A stretch of 64,000 nucleotides of DNA from Vandiemenella viatica (taxonomy: Eukaryota > Arthropoda > Insecta > Orthoptera > Morabidae), in the NCBI GenBank assembly GCA_031002005.1, contig JARYHS010008074.1, forward strand, positions 272,739,930 through 272,803,929, read 5' to 3'. The translations under genes and the position numbers were made by a program. Shown in pieces: positions 1-11,699 of the stretch. How positions within the stretch are numbered: position 1 is the stretch's first letter; each line of letters begins with the position of its first letter. Below the pieces are notes generated by a model, which was given only the letters and a program-made list of their open reading frames with translations, did no database searches and had not been told where the DNA came from.

Positions 1-537
1 GCCGACAGTCACTCATTTCGATAGGGTTTATTGTGCCTTGCCCTGTAATCAGTCTACCAATGAAATATAGTTAATATGTCAGCCAATCAGTATATCGCAA
101 CGTCAGTAATAGTTCACCAATGAGAGATCAATGAATATTAACCAATAAGCATAAATTATTTCTAGTGAAAATCATTCCTTTGATCAATGTAGCCAATAGT
201 GTAACATGTACGCCGATCTGTCTTCAAGTGTAATAAATAAGTAGTTAATAACATGTGTTGTTATCATTCCTAAAAGATTAGTCACCTCTCCGTGAATAAA
301 GATGTATGATAATATTTATGTAAATGTTTAATGCTAATCAGTGAGATTGTGCCGTGTCTATAGTTTCTCAGTAGCTAAGGCTCAGTTACTTCCTTGGCAA
401 TATGCCTGCAGACTACCCCCTAAGGTGTAGGCAGGTGCCCAAGGCGAACAACTACAGCTTCCCTCTCTCCAATCTGTCGTATTAAGTGGGAAATTGAAAG
501 GTTTCCGCTCGGCCGATCACACCCACGCGACATAGTT
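1..537. other. Left edge, no gene recognised
   Basis: AT-rich sequence without a convincing open frame. It ends where copia integrase coding begins near 538. I looked for a match to the sequence downstream of the copia element that would mark a 5' LTR and saw none, so the 5' part of that element is missing or replaced. Confidence 0.4.
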
Positions 538-2801
538 GCATCTGTAAATGAAATTGAAAATTTGACAGGTAAAACTATTAAGAAACTGAGATGTGATAAT
601 GGAAAGGAATATTAAATTCAGATGTTTATCGATTTGTAAATGAAAAAGGAATTGTTTTAAATGTTTGCCCTCCATATGTACATGAGTTAAATGGTACAGC
701 TGAAAGATACAATAGATCTATCATGGTGTTTGCTAGCTGAAGCAAAAGTAGATAGGAGATTCTGGCCTGAAGTAGTTTGTAAAGCTGCTTATCTTAAAAA
801 TAGAACTTTAGCTACTATTGAAAAGAAAACTCCCTATGAAATTTTACTAGGAAAAAACCCAAATGTTAAACATCTAAAGCTATATGGTAGTAAAGTTTAT
901 GTAAGAGTACCAGAACAATTGAGAAAGTCAAAATTGGATTGTAAAGCTGATATGAGAATTTTATTAGGTTATAGTGAAGTTGGCTACAGAGTATTAGTAA
1001 ATAATAAAATTGTTTTTGAAACACATGTTGATATTGTAGAGAATAATGTTAAACTTATACACTTAAAGGGTTATCATTCAGAGAGTGAATGTTCTAGTGA
1101 TGAAAGTATGAATGATGAAAATAAATCTGTAGATGAGAAAAGGAAAGAAGGAGATGTTAAAGGAGGTTTAAACAGTGATAAAATAATCAAGGATTTAAAG
1201 TTACAAGGTCAGGTAGAAAATGTAAAATGCCAGATAGATTTAATGATTATGTCTGTAGCAATATCATTTATGTAAACTTTTTATTGATAGTCCAGAAAAT
1301 TTTGAGGAGGCGATTAATTGTAAAGAGTCAGTGTATTGGAAACAAGTAATCGATAAGTAGATTGACGGTTTATATCAAAACAAAACATGGAAACTAGTAA
1401 TTAAACCAGAGAATGTAAATGCTCTTGATGTAAAGTGGGTTTATACAAAAAAAATCAGATAATAGTTATATAGCAAGACTAGTTGTAAGGGGTTTTTAAC
1501 AAAAGGAAGTTGTGGATGATATATAATCACCAGTAGCTAAGATGCAGACATTGAAACTTTTATTATCATACTGATTTCAAAATGGTTTAGTCATAGAGCA
1601 AATGAATGTTGAGACTGCATTTCTTAAGGGTAAAGTTTTATCAAAAGTCTACATAAAGCAGCCAGTAGGGTATAAAGATGGTACTAATAGGATTTGTAAA
1701 TTGAATAAAGCATTGTATGGTTTACGAGAAAGCCCTCAAGCTTGGTATGATTCTTTTGATGAATTTATGAGAGATCTGGATTTTGCAAAATGTGAATTTG
1801 ATTTTTGTCTGTATACTTTGATCGATGGAGATGATGTAATTTATTTAATAATATTTGTTGATGACCTATTAATTTGTTGTAATAGTAGAAAGAAAATAGA
1901 TAAAATCAAGAAATCGAAGAAATTCAAGATGAAAAACTTAGGTGAAGAAAAAACCTATTTAGGAATTAATATAGATTACAATCAGAAAGAAAATGTTATG
2001 AGTTTGAGTCAGGAAAATTACATCAATTCCTTAGCCTCAAAGTATAAAATTGTAAACTCAAACTTGTATGATACACCAATAGAAGTAAATTTAAAGTTAG
2101 AACTTGTGAATAAAGTATGTCAAGACATTAGATACAGAAACTTAATAGGTGCTCTTTTGTACATCAGTTCAGGAACTAGACCAGATATCAGTTACAGTGT
2201 TAATTACTTACTGATAAGCAGATTTCAGAATTGTTACAGTACAGTTCATTATAAGTATGCATTAAGAATATTAAAGTATTTGTATTTAACGAAAGATTTG
2301 AAATTAAATTTCTGTGGAAATGTAATGTAAAAATTTTGGATTGCTATGTAGATGCAGATTGGGCAGGTGATAGTGTAGATCAAAAGTCCTCATCTGGGTA
2401 TGTACATAATTAGATTGTTTGGAAATTCAATATTTTGGAAATCAAGAAAACAAGGAGGTGTCACCAAATCTTCCACTTTTGCTGAGTATATAGCATTGTC
2501 AGAAGCTGTTACTGAACTTAAGTTTGTTTTGGATGTATTAAGGACTTTTAATGTGAATGTCTGGAAGCCTGTCCAAGTATATGAAGGTAACTCAGGAGCA
2601 GTAAATATTGCAAAGTATGGTAATTTTTCAAAGAACTCCAAGTATATTGAAGTACACTATCATTTTCTGAATGAGTGTTATACAAATGGTGTAATAGACA
2701 TTGTGAAAATAGATTCAAATGAAAACATTGCTGACATATTTATGAAGGCAATATATAAAGCTAAGTTTAAAAGGTTTAGAGAGATGTTGAATGTGAATTA
2801 A
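538..2801 (+). pseudogene. Ty1/copia-type pol remnant (integrase, reverse transcriptase, RNase H)
   Basis: Degenerate polyprotein of a copia-group LTR retrotransposon, which would integrate cDNA copies made by its own reverse transcriptase. Integrase core residues read from about 538 (LRCDNGKEY, then HELNGTAERYNRS after a stop and near a frameshift around 710) and continue in the 691-1275 frame (TPYEILLGKNPNVKHLKLYG). The reverse transcriptase is clearest at 1602-2330: ALYGLRESPQAWYD, the catalytic FVDDLLI, and GTRPDISYSV. RNase H follows (YVDADWAGD near 2340, then STFAEYIALSEA in the 2400-2801 frame). At least four frame breaks or stops separate these pieces, and gag and protease are not visible. 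The domain order IN-RT-RH is what separates copia from gypsy. It cannot make a full polyprotein. Confidence 0.9.
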
Positions 2802-2819
2802 TAGAAGTCTAGATATAAA

Positions 2820-3060
2820 TGTAAGGAGGCGTATTGAGTATAGTACATTTATATCTGACTTGATCTGGTATCGATTACAGTGAAGAATGTTCTAGTACTT
2901 ACTATATATTTGGAGATGTACATCAAAGAGTAGTTGTAGTCTGACTGTTGTGGAGTAAACATGTAGTTATGAACTATAATGTGTGTGTGTGCCTAAATAA
3001 AAGAATAATTACAGATTGTATAGTATGATTAACATAATTAACACATATAAATAAAAATTA
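2820..3060 (+). repeat. Possible polypurine tract and 3' LTR of the copia element
   Basis: Shortly after the RNase H stop is a purine-rich stretch (AAGGAGGCG, about 2823-2831), where copia elements normally carry the plus-strand primer tract. Sequence beginning near 2834 could be the start of a 3' LTR. No second copy is in the window, so neither its identity nor its length can be confirmed. Confidence 0.35.
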
Positions 3061-3129
3061 AATGCTGTTCATTGCTAACACTTGAATGGTGTGACTGATT
3101 TTCCTGATTTTTTTTTAAACATCCATAGT

Positions 3130-3660
3130 AGACTAATTAAGGTTTTTAGAGAAAGAAAAATTGAAAAAGTTGCCCAGAAAATTGGAAAATTTCTGGAAGC
3201 TGAAGGTACTTTTTCTATGTACTAATTTGGCTAATTTTTTTAAATGTTCTAGATAAAGGTTTTAGAAAAATTGTAAAATTTGTCCAGAAATTTGGGAAAA
3301 CTTAAAACCCATTTTTTCTATGTATCGATTTAGCTATTTTTAAAATAATGTTTATAATAGTCCAAATAAGGTTTATACAGATAGAAAATTGTAAACGTCA
3401 CCTGCAAAAATGTAAAATTGTAAAGCTGAAAGTGCTTTTTTTCTATTTGCTGATTTGGATAATTTCTTTAAATGTTTGTAATAGTATGAATAAGGTTTTA
3501 GGAAAAAGAAAACTTGGAAAAGTTGCCCAGAAAATTGGAAAGTTTGGGAACAATTGAAAGTGCTTTTTGCTATCAACAGATCTGGCTACAAATGTCATAA
3601 TAGTCTGAACAAGGTTTTCAGAGGAAAAAAAATTGTAAATTAGGAGAAAACTAAGGTGTT
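3130..3660 (+). repeat. Tandem array, ~115-bp unit (array S1)
   Basis: About five diverged units. Each has a core like GGTTTTTAGAGAAAGAAAAA followed by TTGGAAAAGTTGCCCAGAAA, at roughly 3147, 3258, 3369, 3493 and 3613. The same unit recurs at 10965-11255 in the same orientation. The short open frames inside are by-products of the repeat. Confidence 0.75.
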
Positions 3661-3709
3661 TTTAACCTACTTCAAAAAAAGGAGGAGGTTCTCAATTCGT
3701 CTGTATTTT

Positions 3710-4640
3710 TTTTTTTTTTTTTGTATGTATGACCAGCGTTAATTTCAACAATTTTGAACCGATTTAAATTAATTTTTTTTAGTGGATAGAGTATACCTCC
3801 AAAGTGGTCCCATATGAATTTCATTGAGAAACCACCCCTTCTACCCCTCTCCGCCCCCTAATTTTTATACAAATCCACATTTTTTATTCGATCTCGATGA
3901 AACTTTGGACACATATAGCTAAAACTAAAGAGAAAAATACTGTCAACTTTTGGTTTAAAAAAAATTTGAACCCCTCTCCCCCTATCCACCCCCTTAATTT
4001 TTGTCAATTTTCTTTATTCAAAGCTACAGTCGACACCATTTAACTGATCTCCATTAAAGTTGGCAATTACATGTCGTTTTTCATGGAGAAGGATTCTGAC
4101 CAAAAAAATCAAAATAAAAAACCACCCCTCTCCCATTTACACCCCTTAATTTTATAGAAACCTACATTTCTTATCTGATTTTTACTGAACTTTGCCCATG
4201 TATACTTTAAAACAAAGAGAAAAATCCTGTCAATATTTGGTGTTCCAAAGTTCAACCCCCCCTCCTTCCACCCCTTTAATTATTGTCAATGTTCTTCATA
4301 AAAAGCTACACTCGACACCGTTTGACCGATTATCATCAAAGTTGGCATATACACGTAATTTTTCATGGAGAACCTGACCAAAAAATAAATTAAAAAAACA
4401 CCCCTCTCCCTTTTACCCCCTTAATTTTTATACAAACCCACATTTTTTATCCTATTTCGATGAAACTTTGGACATGTATAGTAATAAATAAAGAGAAAAA
4501 TACTGCCAACTTTTGGTTTGAAAAAACTGAAGACAGAACTTGGCAAATTTTTACTATAAAACAAAGAGAAAAATGATGCCAACTCTTATTTGCAAAAAAT
4601 GAACCCCTCTCCCCTTTTTCACCCCCTTGATCTTTGTCAA
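3710..4640 (+). repeat. Tandem satellite-like array 1 (C-rich/AT-rich alternation)
   Basis: Alternates C-rich runs (CCCCTCTCCCCC type) with a conserved AT-rich core containing CATGTATACTTTAAAACAAA and AAGCTACAGTCGACACC. Two long units start near 4021 and 4302, about 281 bp apart, and appear to be dimers of a ~140-bp unit. It opens with a T run at 3706-3722. Related array 2 lies at 8860-9860. Confidence 0.7.
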
Positions 4641-5314
4641 TTTGGGTGCACGGCAGTGCACCCGCCAAGTCGAGTCAACGGCGGCACTGCCAACCCTTTT
4701 CTCGAAGCGATTCGGGCAATTTTTGAACCTCAATTTCTTCGGTCGTATTTATGCTACATGTCTCAAATTTCTGTTATGCATAGATATCTGCAATCTTAGC
4801 AAACATACGTAATTTTATTATGTTACTGTTCTTAGTTCGTATGTTATTCGGATGCTAACTTCAGAGATTCTGTCACTCACTCACTGACTGACTGACTGAT
4901 GATCATCAAAATTCTAAGGCACTTCCAGTAGCCGTAGAAAGCTGAAATTATGCTACACAGATAAAATTTTACCCACATATTATAAGAAAAGTCTGAAACT
5001 CGTAAATTTTCATATACCTACCCCCTTACCTAGTCCTAACGTGAAATCGCTTTCTACCCTAATTACTTTATAAAGCTCAGATTTTCACTGTAGAGTGAGC
5101 TTAACCTGTTTAACTAAAGTGTTTAATTATGCTTCTTTCCTTTTCTTACTTTTGAAGTTATTGAAATTCAAAATTTTATTTCGGCGCAACACCCCGACAT
5201 CAAAATTCCACTGTATTTCCAGTAATCCTAGAAACAAGTAATTTGGTACACATATATGGTTTCATCCCTAAACCACAAGAAAAATCTGATATTGGAGTTT
5301 TTCACCGTATTTAT

Positions 5315-6540
5315 CTATATATAAAAAGATGAATATTTGTTTGTTTATTCTTCATACAAATCCAGTTTTCATCCAATCTCGATGAAACTTTGCACACCTT
5401 TCCTTTGAAACATGGAGAAAAATACCATCTATATTTGGTTGAACAATTTCTCATCATATTGTCACGTAAATTTGAAAAATTACCGAAACGAACATAGACC
5501 GACGTTTAGGATGTGAAGACTCTATAGTTCCATACACTATCGTTGGCTGGTAGCCCATTGGTTAACGCACTTGCCTACTAATGTTTGTATCGCCGGATCA
5601 AATCCCAATGGAGGCAAAGATTTAAAAAAATTGTTTTTGATCGTAAGAGTCACGCCTGGTCCGTCGGTTATTCGGATTGAATGTTAATCTGTAGATATCA
5701 CAAATTTAGGGGTGCAATGCGAGGAAAATCGTAAGTAGTCTTGCAATGCTGTAGGTGTACACTTTTTTACGTTATATTAACCGCTCAGGGGTGATTCGCA
5801 GTCAGTGTGTATGTGATCTGCAGTAATAATACTATAAATGCGGAAGTAAGTCTCTGTCTTTTGTTACGTTATGACGACTAAATGCCTATACCGGTATTGA
5901 CTGAATTTGACAAGAAAATCTGTAGGGAGGGTACAGGACATTTTTTTTCGGTATGATTAATAGTTGTAGTCACGAAATTTTGAGAACTTATGGAATGGTG
6001 ACAGAGAGATGGATGTGTGTGTTAGTCTGTAATGTTAGGTCGGTTGCTCAAGGTGTGCTTCTCGTGCATTATCTTAGTGAATAGTTTGTTAATAAATTTC
6101 GTTTAGAGAAAAAAAGTATTATTTAGTAGCAGATTTTCTCTGTCCTATTACTTTGCGTCTGCTTAAATGTTTCTGACACCAGTTTATTTTGTCTTCTTTT
6201 TGACATGCCTTGCGGGCGCAAATTGGCCTAAGTTGTAACTCTTGCAGAGCACGAGCAGCTATAGTTATTAGAACCCAAGAATCGGATGCTCATAGTTAAC
6301 AACCCCCCCCCCCCCCATCCCAACACCTTCGGGTTTTTTTTTTTTTTTTTAAATATGTTGGGAATTGATTCTCTTTAAAAGACAGGTTCGATGGTAGAGT
6401 GATATAGTGATGGCTTTCCTGTCATATTATGCCGACTCGGTGTTGTTTGGAACCAATCCTTCGTTACCAAAAACTTTCTATATTCAATTCTGGCAAAGAA
6501 ATTCTTAATCCACGCGTACTAAGTCGCGGGTATCAGCTAG
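5315..6540 (+). mobile_element. Helitron, non-autonomous, 1226 bp, with both ends
   Basis: The 5' end is TCTATATATAAAAAG and the 3' end is CTAG. A short GC hairpin (CGCG...CGCG) ends about 12 bases before the 3' terminus, as expected of Helitrons. It lies between A and T without a target-site duplication. Copy B near 8126 reads straight through as CCGTATTTA then TTTAATTA, giving a natural empty site that fixes both ends. There is no Rep/helicase gene inside, so it would need a helper. A tRNA-like head lies at 5547-5605. Confidence 0.9.
5547..5605 (+). repeat. tRNA-like SINE head with Pol III box A/B-like motifs, inside the Helitron
   Basis: TAGCCCATTGGTTAACGC resembles box A (about 5551) and GGATCAAATCC at 5595-5605 resembles box B (consensus GGTTCRANTCC). 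Spacing fits a tRNA-derived promoter. No cloverleaf with intact stems was found, so this is a SINE relic rather than a tRNA gene. Confidence 0.5.
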
Positions 6541-6904
6541 TTTAATTATAATCCCAAACATGAAAAATTCTGGCACATATTTGTGGCTTAATTACTTTGC
6601 TCCGGATTAAGCTATAAACCGGACATTTCTATACTATATAAAGGCAAACAAGTTTAACAAAAGCATTAAATTTTACTTTGTTCCTATGGTTAGTTTGTAA
6701 GTTACTTGTTATTTATTTGAGGTGGTAGTTAAACCAGCGACAATGCTCAGTGCTAGGCTACGACGCACATTAATTGTTTGCAGAGATTGGGGCATTGTTG
6801 GTAATGATATTGCTGATTTTCCTTGTATTTATTCACTAGAAACCCAAACGTGAAACGTTTCGATATGTATTTGCACGTTAATTGCTTTGTTCTGGATGAA
6901 TCAG

Positions 6905-7543
6905 TATGCTCAAACCGTCGAACCTGTCTCATGAAGAGAATTAATTTCCAACATACTTAAAAACAGAAAACAAAAGAAGGTGCGGGGGTTCAGGGATGTG
7001 TGTGTGGGAAAGGGGGGGGGGTTGTTTAACTAATGGCAGCATTAATTCAGCTTGGTCTTTTCTTCTTTCTTTAGCATGAGCATCCAATTCTTGGGTTCTA
7101 ATAACTTTAGCTTCTCGTACTCTGCTAGAGCTACACTTTAGGCTAGGTTTACACCCACAAGGCATGTCAAAAAAGAAGACAAAATAAACTGGTGCCAGAA
7201 ACTTTCAAGCAGACACAAAATAATAGTACAGTGCTGAGCAAATTGAACTCTATATTAAATAATACGATTTGTCTCTAAACGAAATTTAATAACAAATCAT
7301 ACACTAACAAATCGCGCGAGAAGCACAGCTTGAGCAACCGATGTAACATTACAGACTAACACACGTCACCATTCGATAAGTTCTAAAAATTTCGTGAATA
7401 CAACTGTTATTCATACCGAAAAGAATATTTTCGGTGTCCTTCCTACAGATACCTAGTAATTCCTTGTCAAATTCCATCATTATTGGTACAGCCACTAAGT
7501 CGTCAAAACGTAACAAAAAGACAGAGACCTACTTCCGCATTGA
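6905..7543 (-). mobile_element. Truncated inverted copy of the Helitron interior
   Basis: The reverse complement matches about 5830-6395 of the Helitron. For example, the CATGCCTTG...AACCCAAGAATCGGATGC stretch at 6205-6290 reappears reversed at 7080-7170, and the segment around ATGCGGAAGTA (5838) reappears near 7535. Neither Helitron terminus is present. It lies exactly between copies A and B of the dispersed repeat. Confidence 0.75.
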
Positions 7544-8410
7544 CAAGTCGAGTCAACAGCGGCAATGCCTACTCTTTTCTCGAAGCGATTCGGGCCATTT
7601 TTGAACCTCAATTTCTTCGGTCGTATTTATGCTACATGTCTCAAATTTCTGTTATGCATAGATATCAGCAATCTTAGCAAACTTACTAAATTTTTTTTGG
7701 TAGTGTTCTTAGTTCGGTTGTTGTTAGGATGCAAACTACAGCGATTTTGTCACTCACTTACTCACTGACTGACTGTTGATCATCAAAATTCTAAGGTTCT
7801 TCCCGTAGCCTTGGGAAGCTGAAATTTGCTACAAAGATAAAATTTTAATCACATTCCAACAAACTCGTAAATTTCCATATATCTATCCCTTACCTACCCC
7901 TAACGTGAAATCGCTTCCTAACCTAATAACTTTATACTAATGTGTTAAATGTTACTTATTTGCCTTTCTTATTCTGGAAGTTATTGAAATTCAAAATTTT
8001 ATTTTGACCACGGCACCCCGATATCAAAAATCCCACTGTACCCCCAGCCATCCCAGAAACAAGTAATTTGGTACACATATATGATTTCACACCAATATCA
8101 TGAGAAAAGTCTAATATTGGAGTTTTCTCCCGTATTTATTTAATTACAATCCCAAATATGAAAAATTCTGGCACATATTTGCGGCTTAATTGCTTTTCTC
8201 CCGATGAAGCTACATGGCTGATAATTTTTTAATGTAAAGAGATAAGCAATTTTAAGTGACATCTTAAATTTTACTTTGGTCTTATACTTAGTTTGGAAGT
8301 TACTAGTAATTTATTTATGGTGGTAGTTAAGCCAGCGGCAATCTGCATTGCTCGGCTACTGGTCACATCAATTGTTTTCAGAGATTGGGGAATTGTTGGT
8401 AAACGTATAT
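7544..8410 (+). repeat. Dispersed repeat, copy B (uninterrupted)
   Basis: Second copy of the repeat at 4660-6912. It is continuous through 8126, where copy A holds the Helitron. The similarity fades after TTGGGGAATTGTTGG near 8398. Confidence 0.8.
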
Positions 8411-8502
8411 TTATGTCTTAAAATCTGAAATGTTCTTATTAACCGATTTTCAAGTGGAATCATTACATTTGAGCGGGGATTCAGGATAAGCGATACACTT
8501 AC

Positions 8503-8856
8503 AAAAAGAAATGAGATCCCACAAAAACAATTCTTGTAAAAATAGGCCAAGTCTCATGTTAGTACAATGACAAAAAGTTATGAGATCTCCCTCTGAGCCA
8601 AGTCTACACTTTTCAGTGTATATTCACTTCACTTTCCCACAAAAACAATTCTTGTAAAAATAGGCCAAGTCTCGTGTTAGTGCAATGACAAAAAGTTATG
8701 AGATCTCCCTCTGAGCCAAGTGTCATAAAGTCAAGTGAATATACACTGAAAAGTGTAGACTTGGCTCAGAGGGAGATCTCATAACTTTTTGTCATTGCAC
8801 TAACACGAGACTTGGCCTATTTTTACAAGAATTGTTTCTGTGGGATTTCTTTTTAG
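8503..8856. repeat. Long palindromic (fold-back) repeat with 118-bp arms
   Basis: The segment 8518-8635 is repeated in inverted orientation at 8727-8844 with only a few mismatches. Between them, 8636-8721 is a second direct copy of the first ~86 bases. Similarity extends a little further outside the arms (AAAAAGAAAT), with GAGAT present on one side only. It could fold into a long hairpin. It carries no gene and has no clear target-site duplication. Confidence 0.85.
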
Positions 8857-8859
8857 AAA

Positions 8860-9860
8860 GCTACAGTGGACACCATCTGACCGTTCTTTATGAAAGTTGG
8901 CACATATATATGTAATTTTTTTATGGATAAGATCTCTTACCAAAAAATAAAAAAACTACCCTAGCTCCCCTTCCCTTAATATTTGTACAAAACCCACATT
9001 TTGATTCGATTCGGTGGAACTTCACATGCATATACTTTAAAACAAATAGAAAAAAAAAATACTGTCAAAATAACTTTCACAAAAATGCAAACCCTATCCC
9101 CCTTTCTACCCCATTAATTACTGTCAATGTTCTTTATACAAAGCCACCGTTTCTTTCTGATTTTGAAGGAAGTATGCACATGTATACTGCAAAACAAACA
9201 GAAATATACTGTCTACATTTGGTTTCGAGAGTCCAAACACCGCTCCTTCCTTTCCATCATTTAATCTACAGTTTCTATCCGATTCTGAAGGAAATTTGCA
9301 CACGTATACTTTAAAACATACAGAACAATTTTGTTTAAATTACGTTGCTGAAGCCCAACCCCTTCTTCCCTTCTACCTCCACCCCTCCTGATTTCCAATG
9401 TTCTTTATAGATACCCACAGTTTTATCAGATTTCCATAGACCACTGCACATGTACTTAAAAAAAAGAAAAAAAAATTGTGTCTATATTCTCTTTACAAAA
9501 CCCTAAAAGTCACTCCCTTATCCCATTTAATTTTGGCAAATGTTCTTTACACAAAGCTACAGTTTTTATCTGGTTTCGCTGGAAATTTGCACGTGTATAC
9601 TTTAAAACAAAGAGGAAAATACTGCCCACACTAGCTTTACAAAAACCAAACTACTCTTTGTCTCCACACCCCTTAATTGTTTTATTTTTATTTTTTATAT
9701 ACATACCTACAGTTTTCTTTGATATGAATAGAAATTTACACACGTATACTTTAAATCAATCAAAAGGCAGTCTACATTTGGTATACAAAAGCTCAATCCC
9801 TCTTCCCCTTTACCCTCACCCCTTTTAATTTCCCATGTTCTTTACAAAATATCCACAGTT
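8860..9860 (+). repeat. Tandem satellite-like array 2
   Basis: Same family as 3710-4640. The core (ACGTATACTTTAAAACA type) recurs near 9007, 9178, 9301, 9444, 9590 and 9740, about 145 bp apart, each followed by C-rich runs. Open frames here follow the repeat and are not genes. Confidence 0.7.
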
Positions 9861-10312
9861 TTAAATCCCGTCAAAATCAGTTAAGCTATTTTTAAGTCAT
9901 GGCATAATATTTATAAAATAAATGTGTCGTAATGTCTCAACATGTACTTCAGATTTAAACTTTGATCCCAAGCTTTCACGTTGTGAAAACCAATTGAAAA
10001 CCAATATTTTTTGTGTGATGCCCGAGCAAACAGATATATTCCAGAGAGATTTTTGTATGTGGTATGTATTAATGTCCAGATGTTACATGTTTCGGTTATC
10101 GAGCAGCAGCTTTAACAGATGTTATGATAAGATCGAAACATAGCCTGACATTCCTTAACACAACGCCCAATTCACCCCATTCTGGAAGTGGTTGTGGTAT
10201 ATAAAGACAGAATTCTTCTTTGAAAGCAAGCGCTTTAATCTCTGAGCTACCAGGAAGTTCGAAAAATGGGAACTGCTGCGTCATATTTAAAATACTAAAC
10301 GAAGTATAATAC
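9861..10312. other. Unassigned spacer
   Basis: AT-rich sequence with two short overlapping open frames (9922-10143 plus, 10096-10284 minus). Neither shows a recognisable domain. Confidence 0.3.
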
Positions 10313-10953
10313 CACTAAAAGTTTAAAAATAAAATAATTGTTTATACCTTGCTTAGGAAAAAGTAAGTCTAAATAGACAACATTTTACATTCCTTTCATT
10401 GAAATTTTGACATTAATTAGTTATTTTTGGAGCCGGTGCCAGCGAAAGCAAGAAAAACAAAAATATAAAAACAATAAGGAATAACAATAATAAATAAAAA
10501 ATCATGTTACTGCTTACCTACAATTAATGCTAGAAACATGTTTCAACAAAACTGAAACATACAGACGATACGCCAATATTATACTCTGTAAATCGTTTAC
10601 TTCATGATGCAACCTACCAACTGACACTGTAGCGCCAGAGATATGCTTGGATGACCAATAAGACCAAGCCGCAGATTAAAATACTGTTAATTTGTTTCCC
10701 TAAGATGTCTCCCACATTAACACTATCTGCCTCACGACATGCTGTAAAATATTGGGAATTTTTGTTCGTACTCCCCGTTTCGCCTCTAATGCCAAAAGAA
10801 GTTCAGTAATTCGATCTTCGCGATGTGACAGCTGGCACCGACTCCAAAAATAACTAATTAATGTCAAAATTTCAATGAAAGTAATGTAAAATGTTGTCTA
10901 TTTAGATTACTTTTTCCTAAGCAAGGTATAAAGTTATTTTAAAATTTTTAGTG
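10313..10953. mobile_element. 641-bp element with ~130-bp terminal inverted repeats
   Basis: The left arm 10313-10441 (beginning CACTAAAAGTTT) is the reverse complement of about 10834-10953. Both contain TATACCTTGCTTAGGAAAAA and TTAGTTATTTTTGGAG. The interior (10442-10833) is A-rich and non-coding. The CACTA start recalls CMC/EnSpm elements, but no 3-bp target-site duplication is visible, so the superfamily is left open. Confidence 0.75.
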
Positions 10954-10964
10954 TTTTTTTTTGA

Positions 10965-11255
10965 AGGCGGTTTTTATGTTTTTTAAACAATTATTTTATT
11001 TTCTATTTACTGATTTGGCTAATTTTTTAAAAAAATGTCCGTGACAGTTCAAATAAGATTTTAAGAAAAAGAAAAATTGGAAAATTGTGAAATTCGGGAA
11101 AAACTGAAATTGCTTATTTCTTTTGGCCTGATTTGGCTATATATATATATATATATATGTATATATTTTAAAAAAAACTTTGTTATTTTAGGTTTTTAGA
11201 GAAAGAAAAATTGGAAAAGTTGCTGGAAAAATTGGGGAGAAACTGAAATTACTTT
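10965..11255 (+). repeat. Tandem array, ~115-bp unit (array S2)
   Basis: At least two more units of the S1 repeat (AAGAAAAAGAAAAATTGG near 11052 and TTTTTAGAGAAAGAAAAATT near 11190). A (TA)n microsatellite interrupts it at about 11139-11166. Confidence 0.7.
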
Positions 11256-11699
11256 TTTTACGGGATATTTTGATGAACACAAGACCATAACTCACAATTC
11301 GTACGATGGATATGAGTAATTCTTTTTGTTTTGTTCCTTATGCTCCCAGGAGAGAAATAACTCAGTTGAATGTTTTCTATTTACAAAAAACTGATAGATA
11401 TGGAGAAAAATCTGTAAAACCTGATTCCAGCCTAAATTAAAATAATGTTATCTTTATGTCTATTTTTGTGTTCTTGCATGACCAGTGCAACAAATGTTAT
11501 TTTATTTCTATTTCATTGATATTAAATGAGGACATAGGTTTGATGATACCAAACAAGATATTACCTCAACTAGGCATGATAGTGATCAAGAGTTGAAATG
11601 TGAAAAACAATATTATTGTGATTCATTGCAAGAATCAGCTTGAGCAAACATTTTGCTGTTGAATCAGTAGCAAAAATATGTGTACGACACTCTCTTGAA

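Larger units (their letters stand above)
4660..6912 (+). repeat. Dispersed repeat, copy A (interrupted by a Helitron)
   Basis: Runs 4660-5314 and resumes at 6541-6912. It aligns by eye with copy B (7544-8410): both open with AAGTCGAGTCAAC, share TTTGAACCTCAATTTCTTCG, a CACTCACTGACTGACTG stretch and GAAAAATTCTGGCACATATT. Copy A is interrupted at the exact base where copy B is continuous. It has no coding potential that I recognise. Confidence 0.8.

Noticed and set aside
1..537. 5' LTR of the copia element
   Set aside because: No similarity to the sequence after the RNase H stop (2820-3060) could be found.
5547..5605. Functional tRNA gene
   Set aside because: Box A/B-like motifs are present, but acceptor and anticodon stems do not pair convincingly; it is a SINE head.
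9478..9828. 116-codon plus-strand open frame
   Set aside because: It follows the ~145-bp satellite period and is not a gene.
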